Positions 24,858-34,417 are shown, numbered from the stretch's first letter. The stretch: 44,838 nt of DNA from Bradyrhizobium guangdongense (GCF_006483445.1 NZ_PPPT01000016.1:1-44838), one strand, 5' to 3'. Translations and numbers: made by a program. The notes: generated from the letters alone by a model not told the origin.

Positions 24858-25028
24858 ATGGATTGGATAGAGCAGTTGCTGGGCTTTAGCCCCGATGGAG
24901 GCGACGGGACTGCCGAGGCGATGATTGTTTTTGCCGCCTGCGTGGTCGTTGCAGTTGCTATTTTTGCTCGTGTGCCCAGGGCAAGGGACTACGTCCGAAA
25001 TCTGTTGGGGCTGAGCAAGCGCGCGTGA
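24858..25028 (+). CDS. small single-TM membrane protein, 56 aa
   Basis: Short protein beginning MDWIEQLLGFSPDGGDGT, then one transmembrane helix (AMIVFAACVVVAVAIFARV) and a basic tail RARDYVRNLLGLSKRA. The ATG at 24858 has AAGGGAGTGG upstream, a good ribosome-binding site; the longer reading from 24786 is less likely. I do not recognise the family. It is 185 bp upstream of the Asp-box propeller gene on the same strand. Confidence 0.6.
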   Translation: MDWIEQLLGFSPDGGDGTAEAMIVFAACVVVAVAIFARVPRARDYVRNLLGLSKRA

Positions 25029-25213
25029 TTGCGGCCCAAGGGTGTGACTCGGCAGCAGCAGATCCGAATTCTTGAAATGACCGAAGACTTCACCCGGTCC
25101 ACGATCCTGACTTTTGACTGAGCAAGGGCAGGCTGCTCAGTGCTTCTGCTGTGGCATTTCCCTCCTGCGTGTCGTGAATGGACAAAGTCGCCGGTTGGCG
25201 CGGGGTCGTTCAG

Positions 25214-27745
25214 ATGGCCAAGTCGACAAAACGGAAGCGAAGCTCCTCCCTAACATCCGTCAAGAGGTATGCGCGCAAGACCAGACGGGCTGCTGAACCT
25301 GCTGCTCCCTCATTCAGGCCGCTCAGGCTCAGCAAGCAAAAGGTCGCTGCAAGGAAGAAGAAAAAGAAGACAGATGGAAGTGGCCCGCTTGAATGGCTGC
25401 TTCCGATGCTGGAGTCGAGCTACACTCCGCTGGAGGCAAGGGGCGTATCGTCTCCCTCAGCCGTCACGACAACTGCGAGCGGTCTCGATTCGCGTGGCAT
25501 GACCGCGATTGCTTCGGCCCAACCCGCAATCTGGCGCGACGTCCTCCTCGAATACAAGCAACGCAAGGCCGTTGCAGTCGCAGCGCCGCCATCGGCGGCG
25601 GGCGCTCCGCCGGCCCCATTCATTCCCGGTGCGCGCAATTGGCTTCCGCTGGGGCCGAGCGTCGTAATGGATGGCCAGACCGTCGGCAATCAGCCGGTTG
25701 CGGGACGTGTCTCGCGTCTTGCCGTCGCGCCGGGCGGTGCGGTCGTTTATGCTGCGTCGGCCAACGGTGGCGTGTTTCGCTCCGCCGACGGCGGTACAAC
25801 GTGGCGGTCCATGATGGATCGTTTCGATCTGGACCCCACGAACTTTGCCACTGCAAGCCTGGTCTGCGGAGCGATCGCGCTCGACCTGGCAGATTCAAAT
25901 CGCGTCTATGTTGGAACCGGCGAAGGGGACACGCTGCAACTCTTCCGTTCGCGCGTGACCAGCGCCCTTCCGGCCTACCGCGGGCTCGGCGTGATCCGTA
26001 CCGATGATGGAGGTGCAAATTGGATCGTGGAACCGAGTACGCCTGACCTTGCGGGCGAAGCCTTCTTTGCGCTTGCTGTCGATCCCGTCAACCGCGAAAA
26101 CGTTGTTGGCGCCACGACCGTCGGGCTTTATCGCCGCGTGCCACAGACGGGTGGTCAATTCCAATGGGTGCAGGTACGCCCCGGAGTACACGCGAGCGTG
26201 GTTGCCGCGTCGAGCGGCGGCACGACCAGGTTCTTTGGTGCTGAGTGGGGACAGGGTGCTTCGCCATCAACGGTGGTGCATTCGGACGATGGAGGAGCAA
26301 CTTGGGCCGTCGCCGGCACCAATTTCCCAACGACGGATATCGGGCGCATTGCACTCGCGGTGCAACCGGATAAGCCAGATCGCGTCTATGCGTTTGTTAC
26401 AACGTCGAGCGGATCGCTCAAGGCCGTCTATCGTCTTGACAGCGTGACTGGGGCTTGGAAGCGCGTTGACGCTGTGCCGGACGTGCTGCCCGGAGGTCAG
26501 GGGGCCTACGACCTGACGATCGCTGTTGATCCTGCTGATGCAAACCTGATCTATCTCGGAGGCGATCGCATGGACGCGCCGCCGTGGGGTGGATCGATCT
26601 GGCGTTGCAACATTCGCGCGAGCGGTTCGGCTTACAAGGTCAGCAACTCGGCATCGATAGGCACCCACGCCCATGCCGATGTTCACGTCATTTGCCACAC
26701 TCCTGGCGAGCCGAACGAGCTTTGGTGCGGATGCGATGGTGGGGTATTTCTCAACCGTGACCCCAGGGGCACCGGCGAGTTCGTAAGTCAAAATAACGGG
26801 CTCGCGTGCCTGTGCAGCAATTTTATCGCGCAGCATCCAACGGATCCCAACATCCTGTTCAGCGGTTTGCAGGATAATGGCACGGCGCGGACGGCGTCGG
26901 GACCGATCTGGACGCACGTCAGCGGTGGAGATGGTGGTTACTGCCTGATCAACTGGAATAATCCCGACCAGGTGCTCGTGTACATGAACGGGGTCGTGTA
27001 TCGCTCCACGTCAGGCGGCACATCGCACGCGGGGTGGGCTCCGGTGTGGAACTTCGGTTGGGCAACGATGACGCAACCGATTGTCGGTGTGCCGTACAAT
27101 CCGTCAAATCCGTCCAGTGCAGATCTGGTCGCGGTCGGGGCCGGTCAGCTTGTGTATCTATCGAACAACTTCGCTAGCAATTGGCTCTCGCCGATCACTC
27201 TACCTGGTGGGCCTTCGACGGGTGACGCGTTCGCGCTCGCATTTGCCTCTGCAAAGCGCCTGTTCATCGGGACGACGCGAGGCCAGGTCTTCCGAGCTGA
27301 TCGTTCCGGCAGCGCATGGCAGATCACGCGGCTCGACAACGCGCCCGCCGCGCCGCTCGGAGTGTCTGGCCTTATCGCCGATATTGCGGTGGACTGGGCT
27401 GACGCGAGCGGCGCATCGGTCTATGTCGCTTTTGGGGGACTGGGAGACCGTCGCCGAGTGTGGCATTTCGATGGGACGCGCTGGGACGTTCGCAGTGGCA
27501 CGGGCGGGAGCAGTCTCCTCGACGTCGAGCACAACGCCCTGGCCGTTGATCGCATAGCGCCCAACAACCTCTATGTGGGCGCTGATGTCGGCGTCTGGCA
27601 TTCGCCCGACGGTGGGATCAATTGGAATCCGCTGGAGAACGGGTTGCCCGATGCACCGGTCTTCGATCTGCAAATTCATCCGACGCAGCGCCTGTTGCGC
27701 GCAGCGACGCACGGGAGAGGCGTCTACGAGATTTCGCTCCAATAG
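25214..27745 (+). CDS. large Asp-box (BNR/sortilin-like) beta-propeller protein with Lys/Arg-rich tail
   Basis: 843-aa protein. Residues 1-60 are strongly basic (MAKSTKRKRSSSLTSVKRY and AARKKKKKTDGSG). There is no signal peptide or TM helix. From about residue 140 it is a repeat protein with Asp-box motifs, SADGGTTW, TDDGGANW, HSDDGGATW and SPDGGINW, interleaved with YVGTGEG-like strands. This is typical of WD40/YVTN/BNR-like propellers (sortilin or Ycf48-type), with probably two propeller domains. No sialidase catalytic set is seen. I start at 25214, where the basic tail begins; the ribosome-binding site is poor, and an in-frame ATG at 25178 is an alternative. Codon choice looks less biased than in neighbours, suggesting acquisition. 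Confidence 0.8.
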   Translation: MAKSTKRKRSSSLTSVKRYARKTRRAAEPAAPSFRPLRLSKQKVAARKKKKKTDGSGPLEWLLPMLESSYTPLEARGVSSPSAVTTTASGLDSRGMTAIASAQPAIWRDVLLEYKQRKAVAVAAPPSAAGAPPAPFIPGARNWLPLGPSVVMDGQTVGNQPVAGRVSRLAVAPGGAVVYAASANGGVFRSADGGTTWRSMMDRFDLDPTNFATASLVCGAIALDLADSNRVYVGTGEGDTLQLFRSRVTSALPAYRGLGVIRTDDGGANWIVEPSTPDLAGEAFFALAVDPVNRENVVGATTVGLYRRVPQTGGQFQWVQVRPGVHASVVAASSGGTTRFFGAEWGQGASPSTVVHSDDGGATWAVAGTNFPTTDIGRIALAVQPDKPDRVYAFVTTSSGSLKAVYRLDSVTGAWKRVDAVPDVLPGGQGAYDLTIAVDPADANLIYLGGDRMDAPPWGGSIWRCNIRASGSAYKVSNSASIGTHAHADVHVICHTPGEPNELWCGCDGGVFLNRDPRGTGEFVSQNNGLACLCSNFIAQHPTDPNILFSGLQDNGTARTASGPIWTHVSGGDGGYCLINWNNPDQVLVYMNGVVYRSTSGGTSHAGWAPVWNFGWATMTQPIVGVPYNPSNPSSADLVAVGAGQLVYLSNNFASNWLSPITLPGGPSTGDAFALAFASAKRLFIGTTRGQVFRADRSGSAWQITRLDNAPAAPLGVSGLIADIAVDWADASGASVYVAFGGLGDRRRVWHFDGTRWDVRSGTGGSSLLDVEHNALAVDRIAPNNLYVGADVGVWHSPDGGINWNPLENGLPDAPVFDLQIHPTQRLLRAATHGRGVYEISLQ

Positions 27746-27989
27746 CGAAAATGCCTGGCTATTTCAGCGAGGCCTTCGCTGACAATCTATCCTTGTCGAT
27801 CCGGACTTGAAGCTCGTTCTCGTGCAGACGCGCGCTCCGCGGTGGCCCGCCCGAGATAGCTGAGCTGTTTGCTCTGCGGACCGCGCTGCGAGCGCAGGTT
27901 CGGTAGGAACGAACGGCACTTCTCAAATCGCCCGGGACTGGTCATTGTGCCCTTCGGAACAGGAACAGCCGGTTGTCGGGGGCGCATTC
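27746..27989. other. 244-bp intergenic region
   Basis: Between the propeller gene and the GH1 gene on the same strand. No gene or obvious terminator found. It presumably contains the GH1 promoter. Confidence 0.35.
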
Positions 27990-29450
27990 ATGTCGGACGA
28001 GGTCTCGCGTCGCGAGTTTGCGAAGATCGCGGGATTGTCCGCAGCCGCCCTCGCAGCGCCGCAAGCCGCGGAGGCCAAGCCGGCGGCCGCGCCGCGCGCT
28101 GCGGGCGGCTTTCCACAAAACTTTCTTTGGGGCACCGCGACCTCCTCCTATCAGGTCGAGGGCGCCGTCAACGAGGATGGGCGAGGGCCCTCGATCTGGG
28201 ACAGTTTCGTGCGCGTGCCCGGCAAGATCGAGGACGGCAGCACCGGCGACCGCGCCAACGAGCACTATCATCGCTACAAGGACGACATCCGCTTGATCGC
28301 CGATCTCGGCTGCAAGGCGTATCGCTTCTCCGTGGCCTGGCCACGTGTTTTCCCCGACGGCGACGGCAAGCCGAACCCGAAAGGGCTCGACTTCTACAAC
28401 CGCCTGATCGACGAACTTCTGAAGGCCGGCATCGAGCCGTGGCTGACACTCTATCATTGGGACTTGCCGCAATCCCTGCAGGACCGTTTCGGCGGCTGGC
28501 GGTCGGCCGAGACTTGCAAGGCCTTTGGCGACTATTCGGCCTATGTCGCGCGGCACCTGACCGACCGCGTGAAAAACGTGTTCACGCTGAACGAGAGCGG
28601 CCGCTTCGTCTATTTCGGCTATGGCAGCGGCATCGACGCGCCCGGCCAGACGCTGTCGCAAGCCGAAGTGAACCAGGTCCGGCACAACACCGCGCTCGCG
28701 CATGGCCTTGCCGTCCAGGCGGTGCGCGCCAGCGGCCGCAAGGGCACCAGGGTTGGTCCTGCCGAAAATATCGATGCCTGCATTCCCGCGATCGACACGC
28801 CGGAGAACGTCCGCGCCACCGAAATCGCGCTGCGCGAGCTGAACGCCAGCTATCTCACCGTCATCCTGGAAGGCAAATACACCGACGCGTTTATCAAGTT
28901 CGCCGGCGCCAACGTGCCGAAGTATACGCCGGAGGAGTTGAAGATCATCTCCTCGCCGGTCGATTTCCTCGGCCTCAACATCTACGCGCCGCAGCACTAC
29001 ATCATCGCATCGGACAAGGCGCCCGGCTTCTCGCTGTTGCCGATCCCAAAATCCTTCCCGCACATGAACTCGAACTGGCTGCGCGTCGGCCCCGAGACGA
29101 TCTACTGGGTGCCAAAACTCGCGGCAAGGATCTGGAAGAATTTGCCGATCTATATCAGCGAGAACGGCACCTCCGGCGAGGACGAGGTGACCGCCTACGG
29201 CAAGATCTACGACACCGACCGCATCATGTATTTGCGCAACTATCTCGCCCAGCTCCAGCGCGCCACCGCCGAGGGCGTGCCGGTGCGCGGCTATTTCCTC
29301 TGGAGCCTGATGGACAACTTCGAGTGGGTGTTCGGGCTCAACAAGCGCTTCGGCCTCTATCACGTCAACTTCGACACACAGGTGCGCACGCCGAAACTCA
29401 GCGCGAGTTTCTACCGCAACGTCATCGCGAGGAACGCGGCGGGAGTCTGA
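27990..29450 (+). CDS. Tat-exported GH1 beta-glucosidase
   Basis: 486-aa glycoside hydrolase family 1 enzyme. A twin-arginine signal is present at the N-terminus (SRREFAKIAG, then an Ala-rich hydrophobic stretch to about residue 30), which is unusual for GH1 enzymes. The catalytic domain starts GFPQNFLWGTATSSYQVEGA. The acid/base is Glu202 in TLNES and the nucleophile Glu391 in YISENG. The C-terminal substrate-binding segment WSLMDNFEWVFG is intact. The GH1 consensus NEP reads NES here. I chose ATG 27990 because the Tat motif follows it; an in-frame ATG at 27945 would push the motif inward. Confidence 0.93.
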   Translation: MSDEVSRREFAKIAGLSAAALAAPQAAEAKPAAAPRAAGGFPQNFLWGTATSSYQVEGAVNEDGRGPSIWDSFVRVPGKIEDGSTGDRANEHYHRYKDDIRLIADLGCKAYRFSVAWPRVFPDGDGKPNPKGLDFYNRLIDELLKAGIEPWLTLYHWDLPQSLQDRFGGWRSAETCKAFGDYSAYVARHLTDRVKNVFTLNESGRFVYFGYGSGIDAPGQTLSQAEVNQVRHNTALAHGLAVQAVRASGRKGTRVGPAENIDACIPAIDTPENVRATEIALRELNASYLTVILEGKYTDAFIKFAGANVPKYTPEELKIISSPVDFLGLNIYAPQHYIIASDKAPGFSLLPIPKSFPHMNSNWLRVGPETIYWVPKLAARIWKNLPIYISENGTSGEDEVTAYGKIYDTDRIMYLRNYLAQLQRATAEGVPVRGYFLWSLMDNFEWVFGLNKRFGLYHVNFDTQVRTPKLSASFYRNVIARNAAGV

Positions 29451-29572
29451 TTTCGCCTTTCGCACGCTGGTTCGCCGAGGAAGCTCTGCTTGGCCCCCGA
29501 CTTACATTTTCCAACCGGTGATCTATTATGTGACCCGAGATTGTGAGAGGGGTGACCTTAGGGGATTGAGCT

Positions 29573-31144
29573 TTGCGCTATTTCTTCGAGGATTACTCAT
29601 TTGATACCGAAAAGCGCGAATTGCGACGACGGTCCGAAATTGTTCCGACGACTCCCCAGGTCTTCGATTTGCTCGAATACTTGATCCGCAACAGGGATCG
29701 AGTCGTCAGCAAGGACGACCTTGTCACTTCGATCTGGAATGGCCGCGCAATCTCTGATGCGGCTCTGACGACCCGCCTCAATGCCGCTCGAACAGCGATC
29801 GGCGACTCCGGCGGCGAACAACGTCTGATCAAGACGCTGCCACGCAAGGGACTGCGATTCGTTGGATCGGTGTCGGAAGTGCCGGAGCCAATATACGGCG
29901 CAGTTACTGACGGCAGTGTGGAGTCTCCGGAAGCCAGCCTCGCGCTCCCGGATAAGCCATCCCTCGCGGTTCTCCCCTTCGCCAATCTAAGCCTCGATCC
30001 CGATCAGGACTACTTTGCCGATGGCATGGTCGAAGACATCATTACGGGATTGTCTCGATCCAAATCACTTTTCGTCATCGCGAGACAGTCCACCTTTACG
30101 TACAAGGGCAAGGCCACCGACGTCCAGAAGGTCGGTCGAGAGCTTGGTGTTCGCTATGTCCTCGAAGGGAGCGTGCGAAAGGAGGGCAATCGTGTCCGGA
30201 TCAGCGGGCAGTTGATCGATGCGACAACTGGTTTGCATCTTTGGGCCGACAGGTTCGACAGCCAACTCGAGGATGTTTTCGATCTCCAGGATCGGGTCGC
30301 CTGCAGCGTTATTGGCGCAATTTCTCCGCGGGTCGAGCGCGCCGAGATCGAGCGAGCCAAGCGCAAACCGACCGAAAGCCTTACGGCCTACGACTATTAC
30401 CTTCGGGCGTTGTCTTGCAATTATCGAAACACCCGCGCGGGCAACGACGAGGGGCTCAAGTTAATCAAGGTTGCCAGCAGCATCGATCCCGAGTTCGCCG
30501 CCACATACGCGCTGGGCGCCAACCTCCATGCGCAAAGAAAGGCCTGCGGCTGGAGTATCGATCCTGCCCTTGAACGTGCCGAAGCCAGTCAGCTCGCGAA
30601 CCGGGCGATCGAACTCGACAGGGACGATCCGCTGGTGCTGGCGATGGTTGGAGACGCGCTTGCCTATGTCCTGGGTAAGGTTGAGGAGGGGACCGACCTG
30701 ATCTTGCGCGCGATCGAGTTGGACCCCAATCACGCCAACGCGCGTCTTTGGGGCGGTTGGGCGCACCTTTGGCTCGGCGATGGAGATGCTGCGGTTCAGC
30801 AATTCCAGGACATGCTTCGGTTGAGCCCATTGGATCCTCGCGCATACAGTGCCCATTCCGGACTGGGCTTTGCCCATTTCTTTGCCGGCCGCCATGACGA
30901 CGCCTTGGCTTCGGCGACGATCGCTATCCGGTTACAACCCAGTTTCCTGGGGGCGCACTACATTCGAACGGCAAGCCATGCCATGTCGGGACGGCTTGAA
31001 GACGCGCAAGCGGCCTGTGCAGCGCTCATGCAATTGAGTCCTGCTCTGTGCGTTTCTCTCATCGAGCGGCGCCCAAGGCCATTTCGCAAGGCAGACGTCG
31101 AAAAGTTGACACAGGCGTTTCGAATCGCCGGCATGCCGGACTAG
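29573..31144 (+). CDS. winged-helix / TolB-like / TPR regulator (paralogue 2)
   Basis: 523-aa protein, domain for domain like the gene at 20679-22229. An N-terminal OmpR-type winged helix (FEDYSFDTEKRELRRR, VVSKDDLVTSIWNGR, RLIKTLPRKGLRFVG) is followed by a TolB-like domain (KPSLAVLPFANLSLDPDQDY, YVLEGSVRKEGNRVRISGQL) and TPR-like repeats to the end. It starts with TTG at 29573, preceded by AGGGGA, just as its paralogue starts with TTG. It lies beside, and convergent with, a cyclase fusion gene (12-bp gap), which fits the known association of this architecture with cyclase genes. Confidence 0.88.
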   Translation: MRYFFEDYSFDTEKRELRRRSEIVPTTPQVFDLLEYLIRNRDRVVSKDDLVTSIWNGRAISDAALTTRLNAARTAIGDSGGEQRLIKTLPRKGLRFVGSVSEVPEPIYGAVTDGSVESPEASLALPDKPSLAVLPFANLSLDPDQDYFADGMVEDIITGLSRSKSLFVIARQSTFTYKGKATDVQKVGRELGVRYVLEGSVRKEGNRVRISGQLIDATTGLHLWADRFDSQLEDVFDLQDRVACSVIGAISPRVERAEIERAKRKPTESLTAYDYYLRALSCNYRNTRAGNDEGLKLIKVASSIDPEFAATYALGANLHAQRKACGWSIDPALERAEASQLANRAIELDRDDPLVLAMVGDALAYVLGKVEEGTDLILRAIELDPNHANARLWGGWAHLWLGDGDAAVQQFQDMLRLSPLDPRAYSAHSGLGFAHFFAGRHDDALASATIAIRLQPSFLGAHYIRTASHAMSGRLEDAQAACAALMQLSPALCVSLIERRPRPFRKADVEKLTQAFRIAGMPD

Positions 31145-31156
31145 TCGTGGGGCATT

Positions 31157-32476
31157 TTAGGCGCTTGCCGCGAACAGGTCCCATCGACCCGGCAGGCCCT
31201 TGAGTTCGTGGGATCCGCGCTCTGAAAAATGCAGGCCGGCGCCGGCGGTCAGGTCGGTCACCACCCTGGAGACGAGAACCTCGTCGGGCGGAGACTGCGC
31301 CATGACTCTCGAGGCCGCATGAACGGCGATACCTCCGATATCGCGGCCCCTGATTTCGATTTCCCCGGTGTGAAGACCGGCGCGAACCCGCAGCCCCAGT
31401 TGGTTTGAGGCTGCGCTCATCGCGAGGGCGCAGCGCACAGCGCGGCCCGGTCCATCGAAAATGGCCAGAAAGCCGTCGCCCGTGGACTTGATCAACTTCC
31501 CACGGTGCTTCTCGACGAGCTCGAGCGAGAGCTGATCGTGGCTGTCGAGCACTCTCCGCCATGCCGCATCACCCTTGTCGGCGACGCTTTTCGTTGAATC
31601 GACGATGTCGGAAAACAGGACCGTGGCGAGAATGCGCTCGGACTCATCCGCTGACACGGTGCGATGACCGGTAACGAACTCCTCGATATCGCCGAGCAGG
31701 GCCTCGACGTCACCGGCGGCCACGGCGTGATCCTGGCCGGGATATTCGATGAACTTCGCTTCCGGCATCAACGAGGCCAGCTCGCGGCCGAGCGCAATGG
31801 GCACCTGCATGTCGCCGGTGCGATGTAGAACGAGTGTCGGCACTCTGACGGTCGGGAGTATGGACCTGATGTCGATCTGGCTATTCAGCCTCATGAAGGA
31901 TTTGACCGTGCCGGGACTCGCCGAAAGGCGCTCGAATTTCGCGAATTGCGCAACTGCATCCGGCGACTTTGCCGCGCTCGGGGCGACGATCCGCATCATG
32001 GCACCCGTGCCCCAGAGTTTCGCACGTTGTTGCAGCCTGTCCTCCAGATTTGCCGACAGGTCCTTTCGGTTGGCATAGCCGCCGAATAGCAGAAGCCTGG
32101 AGACGCGATCCGGATAGGTGGCGGCAAACAAGACGCTCATGGCACTGCCTTCGGAGTTGCCGAAGAGCGAGGCGCGTGTCGAGCCGACCGCATCCATGAC
32201 GGCGCGGACGTCATCCATCCGTTGTTCCAGGGAAGGCGCGTCCGAGACCCGGTCCGACAACCCCTGTCCGCGCTTGTCGAAGGTGATGACACGCACGAAC
32301 TTCGAGAGGCGACGCAGGAATGACGTGTATCCGGGCAATTCGTGCATGAACTCGATATGCGACATGAAGCCGGGCACGAACACGAGATCGATGGGGCCGT
32401 CGCCCATCGTCTGGTAGGCGATATTGACCTCTCCGCTGAGCGCGTAATGCGTCTCCGGTAGTTCGAGGTCTTGCAT
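31157..32476 (-). CDS. alpha/beta-hydrolase fused to class III adenylate/guanylate cyclase
   Basis: 439-aa fusion. Residues about 10-260 form an alpha/beta-hydrolase with nucleophile elbow GNSEG and a late His in PGQDHAVA. Residues about 275-435 form a class III nucleotide cyclase domain: ATVLFSDIVDSTKSV (first metal Asp), KSTGDGFLAIFDGP (second metal Asp) and GLHTGEIEIRGRDIGGIAVHAASR. The hydrolase may sense or process a small ester and control cyclic-nucleotide synthesis; that is inference. ATG 32476 has GGAG upstream; the reading to 32530 adds 18 codons. The gene converges with the winged-helix/TPR regulator. Confidence 0.9.
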   Translation of the reverse strand: MQDLELPETHYALSGEVNIAYQTMGDGPIDLVFVPGFMSHIEFMHELPGYTSFLRRLSKFVRVITFDKRGQGLSDRVSDAPSLEQRMDDVRAVMDAVGSTRASLFGNSEGSAMSVLFAATYPDRVSRLLLFGGYANRKDLSANLEDRLQQRAKLWGTGAMMRIVAPSAAKSPDAVAQFAKFERLSASPGTVKSFMRLNSQIDIRSILPTVRVPTLVLHRTGDMQVPIALGRELASLMPEAKFIEYPGQDHAVAAGDVEALLGDIEEFVTGHRTVSADESERILATVLFSDIVDSTKSVADKGDAAWRRVLDSHDQLSLELVEKHRGKLIKSTGDGFLAIFDGPGRAVRCALAMSAASNQLGLRVRAGLHTGEIEIRGRDIGGIAVHAASRVMAQSPPDEVLVSRVVTDLTAGAGLHFSERGSHELKGLPGRWDLFAASA

Positions 32477-32626
32477 CGGTTGCTCCGACTGGGTTTGGGC
32501 AGATTTTGCTGAAAGGGCCTGAATGATCAAGCCTATTTCTCGGCTTTGGGTAAGGGGCCGCCTCCGCGAGGCCGTCTCGTTCCGTCTTCGGGAGCACCCC
32601 CTCCTGTCGCCGCGACCGCCATGTCT

Positions 32627-33037
32627 TCACTTCAGATGCTGATCGAGAAACCGGCGCAGGCGGCGATTGGCATCCTCCACGGCCGCGCCGTTGTATTCCA
32701 GCCAGTGACCGAACAGCTTCGCTCCGGGCTGAAGGTGCGAATAGTAGAAGCCATGATACGCGCCGGGATAGACGATGAGCTCGACCGATGGCCCGTCATT
32801 CCCCCATCTTGCGACCTTGTTGTTGCACTCTGCCGCCGGCGTCCAATCGTCGATGGCCCCAATGAAGATGCCGTCGCCCGGATTGAGTATGCCGCCAGGA
32901 ATGCGCCGTTGCGAGGCACTTTCAAACGCGACGCGCTCCAGAGCTGCTGCTCGTGCATCGGTCGTCACCGCACCCGCGACGCACCACAGCATCAGTACGA
33001 ACACGACTTGAAAGATGGCTCTTCCAGGCAATGGCAT
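32627..33037 (-). pseudogene. dienelactone hydrolase remnant with internal deletion
   Basis: An open reading of 136 codons. The N-terminal 30 residues are an intact-looking signal peptide (ending DARAAALERV), and VAFESASQRR is the usual start of the mature enzyme. It then jumps to the C-terminal part: GIFIGAIDDWTPAAECN (Asp), VELIVYPGAYHGF (His) and RRLRRFLDQHLK. Exported dienelactone hydrolases are about 280-300 aa; the middle, including the nucleophilic Cys region, is missing. The frame is preserved, so a short protein could still be made but would lack catalysis. The remainder of this reading frame (to 34282) is antisense to the thiolase and not real. Confidence 0.7.
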
Positions 33038-33184
33038 CTCCCTGGCGTGGGAAGAATAGGCGGCGCGCGGGCAAAATGTAAGCCGCGCCGTCCGCCTCGC
33101 GGAAATAGTGCGTTGCCGCGGATTGACTCCGCCCGACCCCTGATTGAAAACGCCCTTCAACCATTCAAAAGAAGAGGAAAAGCC

Positions 33185-34417
33185 ATGGCAGAAGCACTCA
33201 TCATCGACGCATGCAGGACGCCGCGGGGCGTGGGCAAGGCCGGCAAGGGTGCGCTGTCGGGCATTCATCCGCAGCAGCTCGGCGCGACCGTGCTGCGCGC
33301 GCTCGCCGATCGCACCGGCATTAACACCGCCGAGGTCGACGACATCGTCTGGGGCTGCAGCGCGCAGGTTGCGACCCAAAGCGGCGATCTCGGCCGCATG
33401 TCGGCGCTCGATGCCGGCTACGACGTGCGCGCCAGCGCCGTGACGTTGGATCGCTTCTGTGGCTCCGGCATCACCAGCGTCAACATGGCCGCAGCCTCGA
33501 TCATGGCGGGTGCGGAAGATCTCGTCATCGCCGGCGGCTGCGAGATGATGTCGATGGAGGGACGCCGCGGCGGCGGCCCAATGATGATGGATGGCGGCAA
33601 TCTGCGCCTGCGCGCCAGGCATCCGCAGTCGCATCAAGGCGTCTGTGCGGACGCGATCGCGACCATGGAGGGCATCACGCGACAGGACGTTGATGCGCTC
33701 GGCCTCGAAAGCCAGAAGCGTGCGGCGCATGCGATGGCGAACGGGCACTTCAAGAAGAGCCTGGTGCCGGTCCATCGCGAGGACGGCAGCCTCGCGCTCG
33801 ACCATGAAGAATATCCGCGGCCGCAGACCACGATGGAGGGGCTCGCGGCGCTCAAGCCCGCATTCCCCGCGATCGCCGACTATGCGCTCGACGACAAGGG
33901 CACAACCTATCGCGGCCTGATCCTGCAGAAGTATCCGGACCTCAAGATCGACTTCATGCATCACGCCGGCAACTCGTCGGGTGTTGTCGATGGTGCTGCC
34001 GCGCTCCTGCTGGCCTCGCCCGCTTACGCCAAGGCGCATGGGTTGAAGCCGCGCGCACGCGTCGTCGCGATGGCCAATATGGGGGACTCGCCGACGCTGA
34101 TGTTGAACGCGCCGGTGCCGGCTACGCGAAAAGTGCTGGCGAAGGCCGGGCTCACCATCGACGACATCGACCTGTTCGAGATCAACGAAGCCTTTGCGGT
34201 GGTCGCGGAAAAATACATCCGCGATCTCAAGCTCGACCGCGCCAAGGTCAACGTCAATGGCGGCTCGATCGCGCTCGGTCACCCGATCGGCGCCACCGGC
34301 TCGATCCTGATCGGCACGGTGCTGGACGAGCTCGAACGGCGTGATCTGAAGCGGGGTCTCGTGACCATGTGCGCCGCCGGCGGCATGGCGCCGGCGATCA
34401 TCATCGAGCGCGTCTGA
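33185..34417 (+). CDS. acetyl-CoA C-acyltransferase (thiolase)
   Basis: 410-aa thiolase, full length. It catalyses reversible condensation or thiolysis of acyl-CoA. The acylated Cys92 sits in DRFCGSGITS, FEINEAFAVV gives the Asn loop, His366 is in GHPIGATG, and the second catalytic Cys396 is in MCAAGGMAP. The ATG at 33185 has AAGAAGAGGA about 8 bp upstream. It belongs to the FadA/AtoB-like group; the substrate chain length is not readable. It stands alone on the plus strand, followed by a hairpin at 34440. Confidence 0.95.
   Translation: MAEALIIDACRTPRGVGKAGKGALSGIHPQQLGATVLRALADRTGINTAEVDDIVWGCSAQVATQSGDLGRMSALDAGYDVRASAVTLDRFCGSGITSVNMAAASIMAGAEDLVIAGGCEMMSMEGRRGGGPMMMDGGNLRLRARHPQSHQGVCADAIATMEGITRQDVDALGLESQKRAAHAMANGHFKKSLVPVHREDGSLALDHEEYPRPQTTMEGLAALKPAFPAIADYALDDKGTTYRGLILQKYPDLKIDFMHHAGNSSGVVDGAAALLLASPAYAKAHGLKPRARVVAMANMGDSPTLMLNAPVPATRKVLAKAGLTIDDIDLFEINEAFAVVAEKYIRDLKLDRAKVNVNGGSIALGHPIGATGSILIGTVLDELERRDLKRGLVTMCAAGGMAPAIIIERV

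Noticed and set aside
33038..34282. Minus-strand extension of the dienelactone remnant
   Set aside because: Antisense to the thiolase; only the part from 33037 down has recognisable protein.
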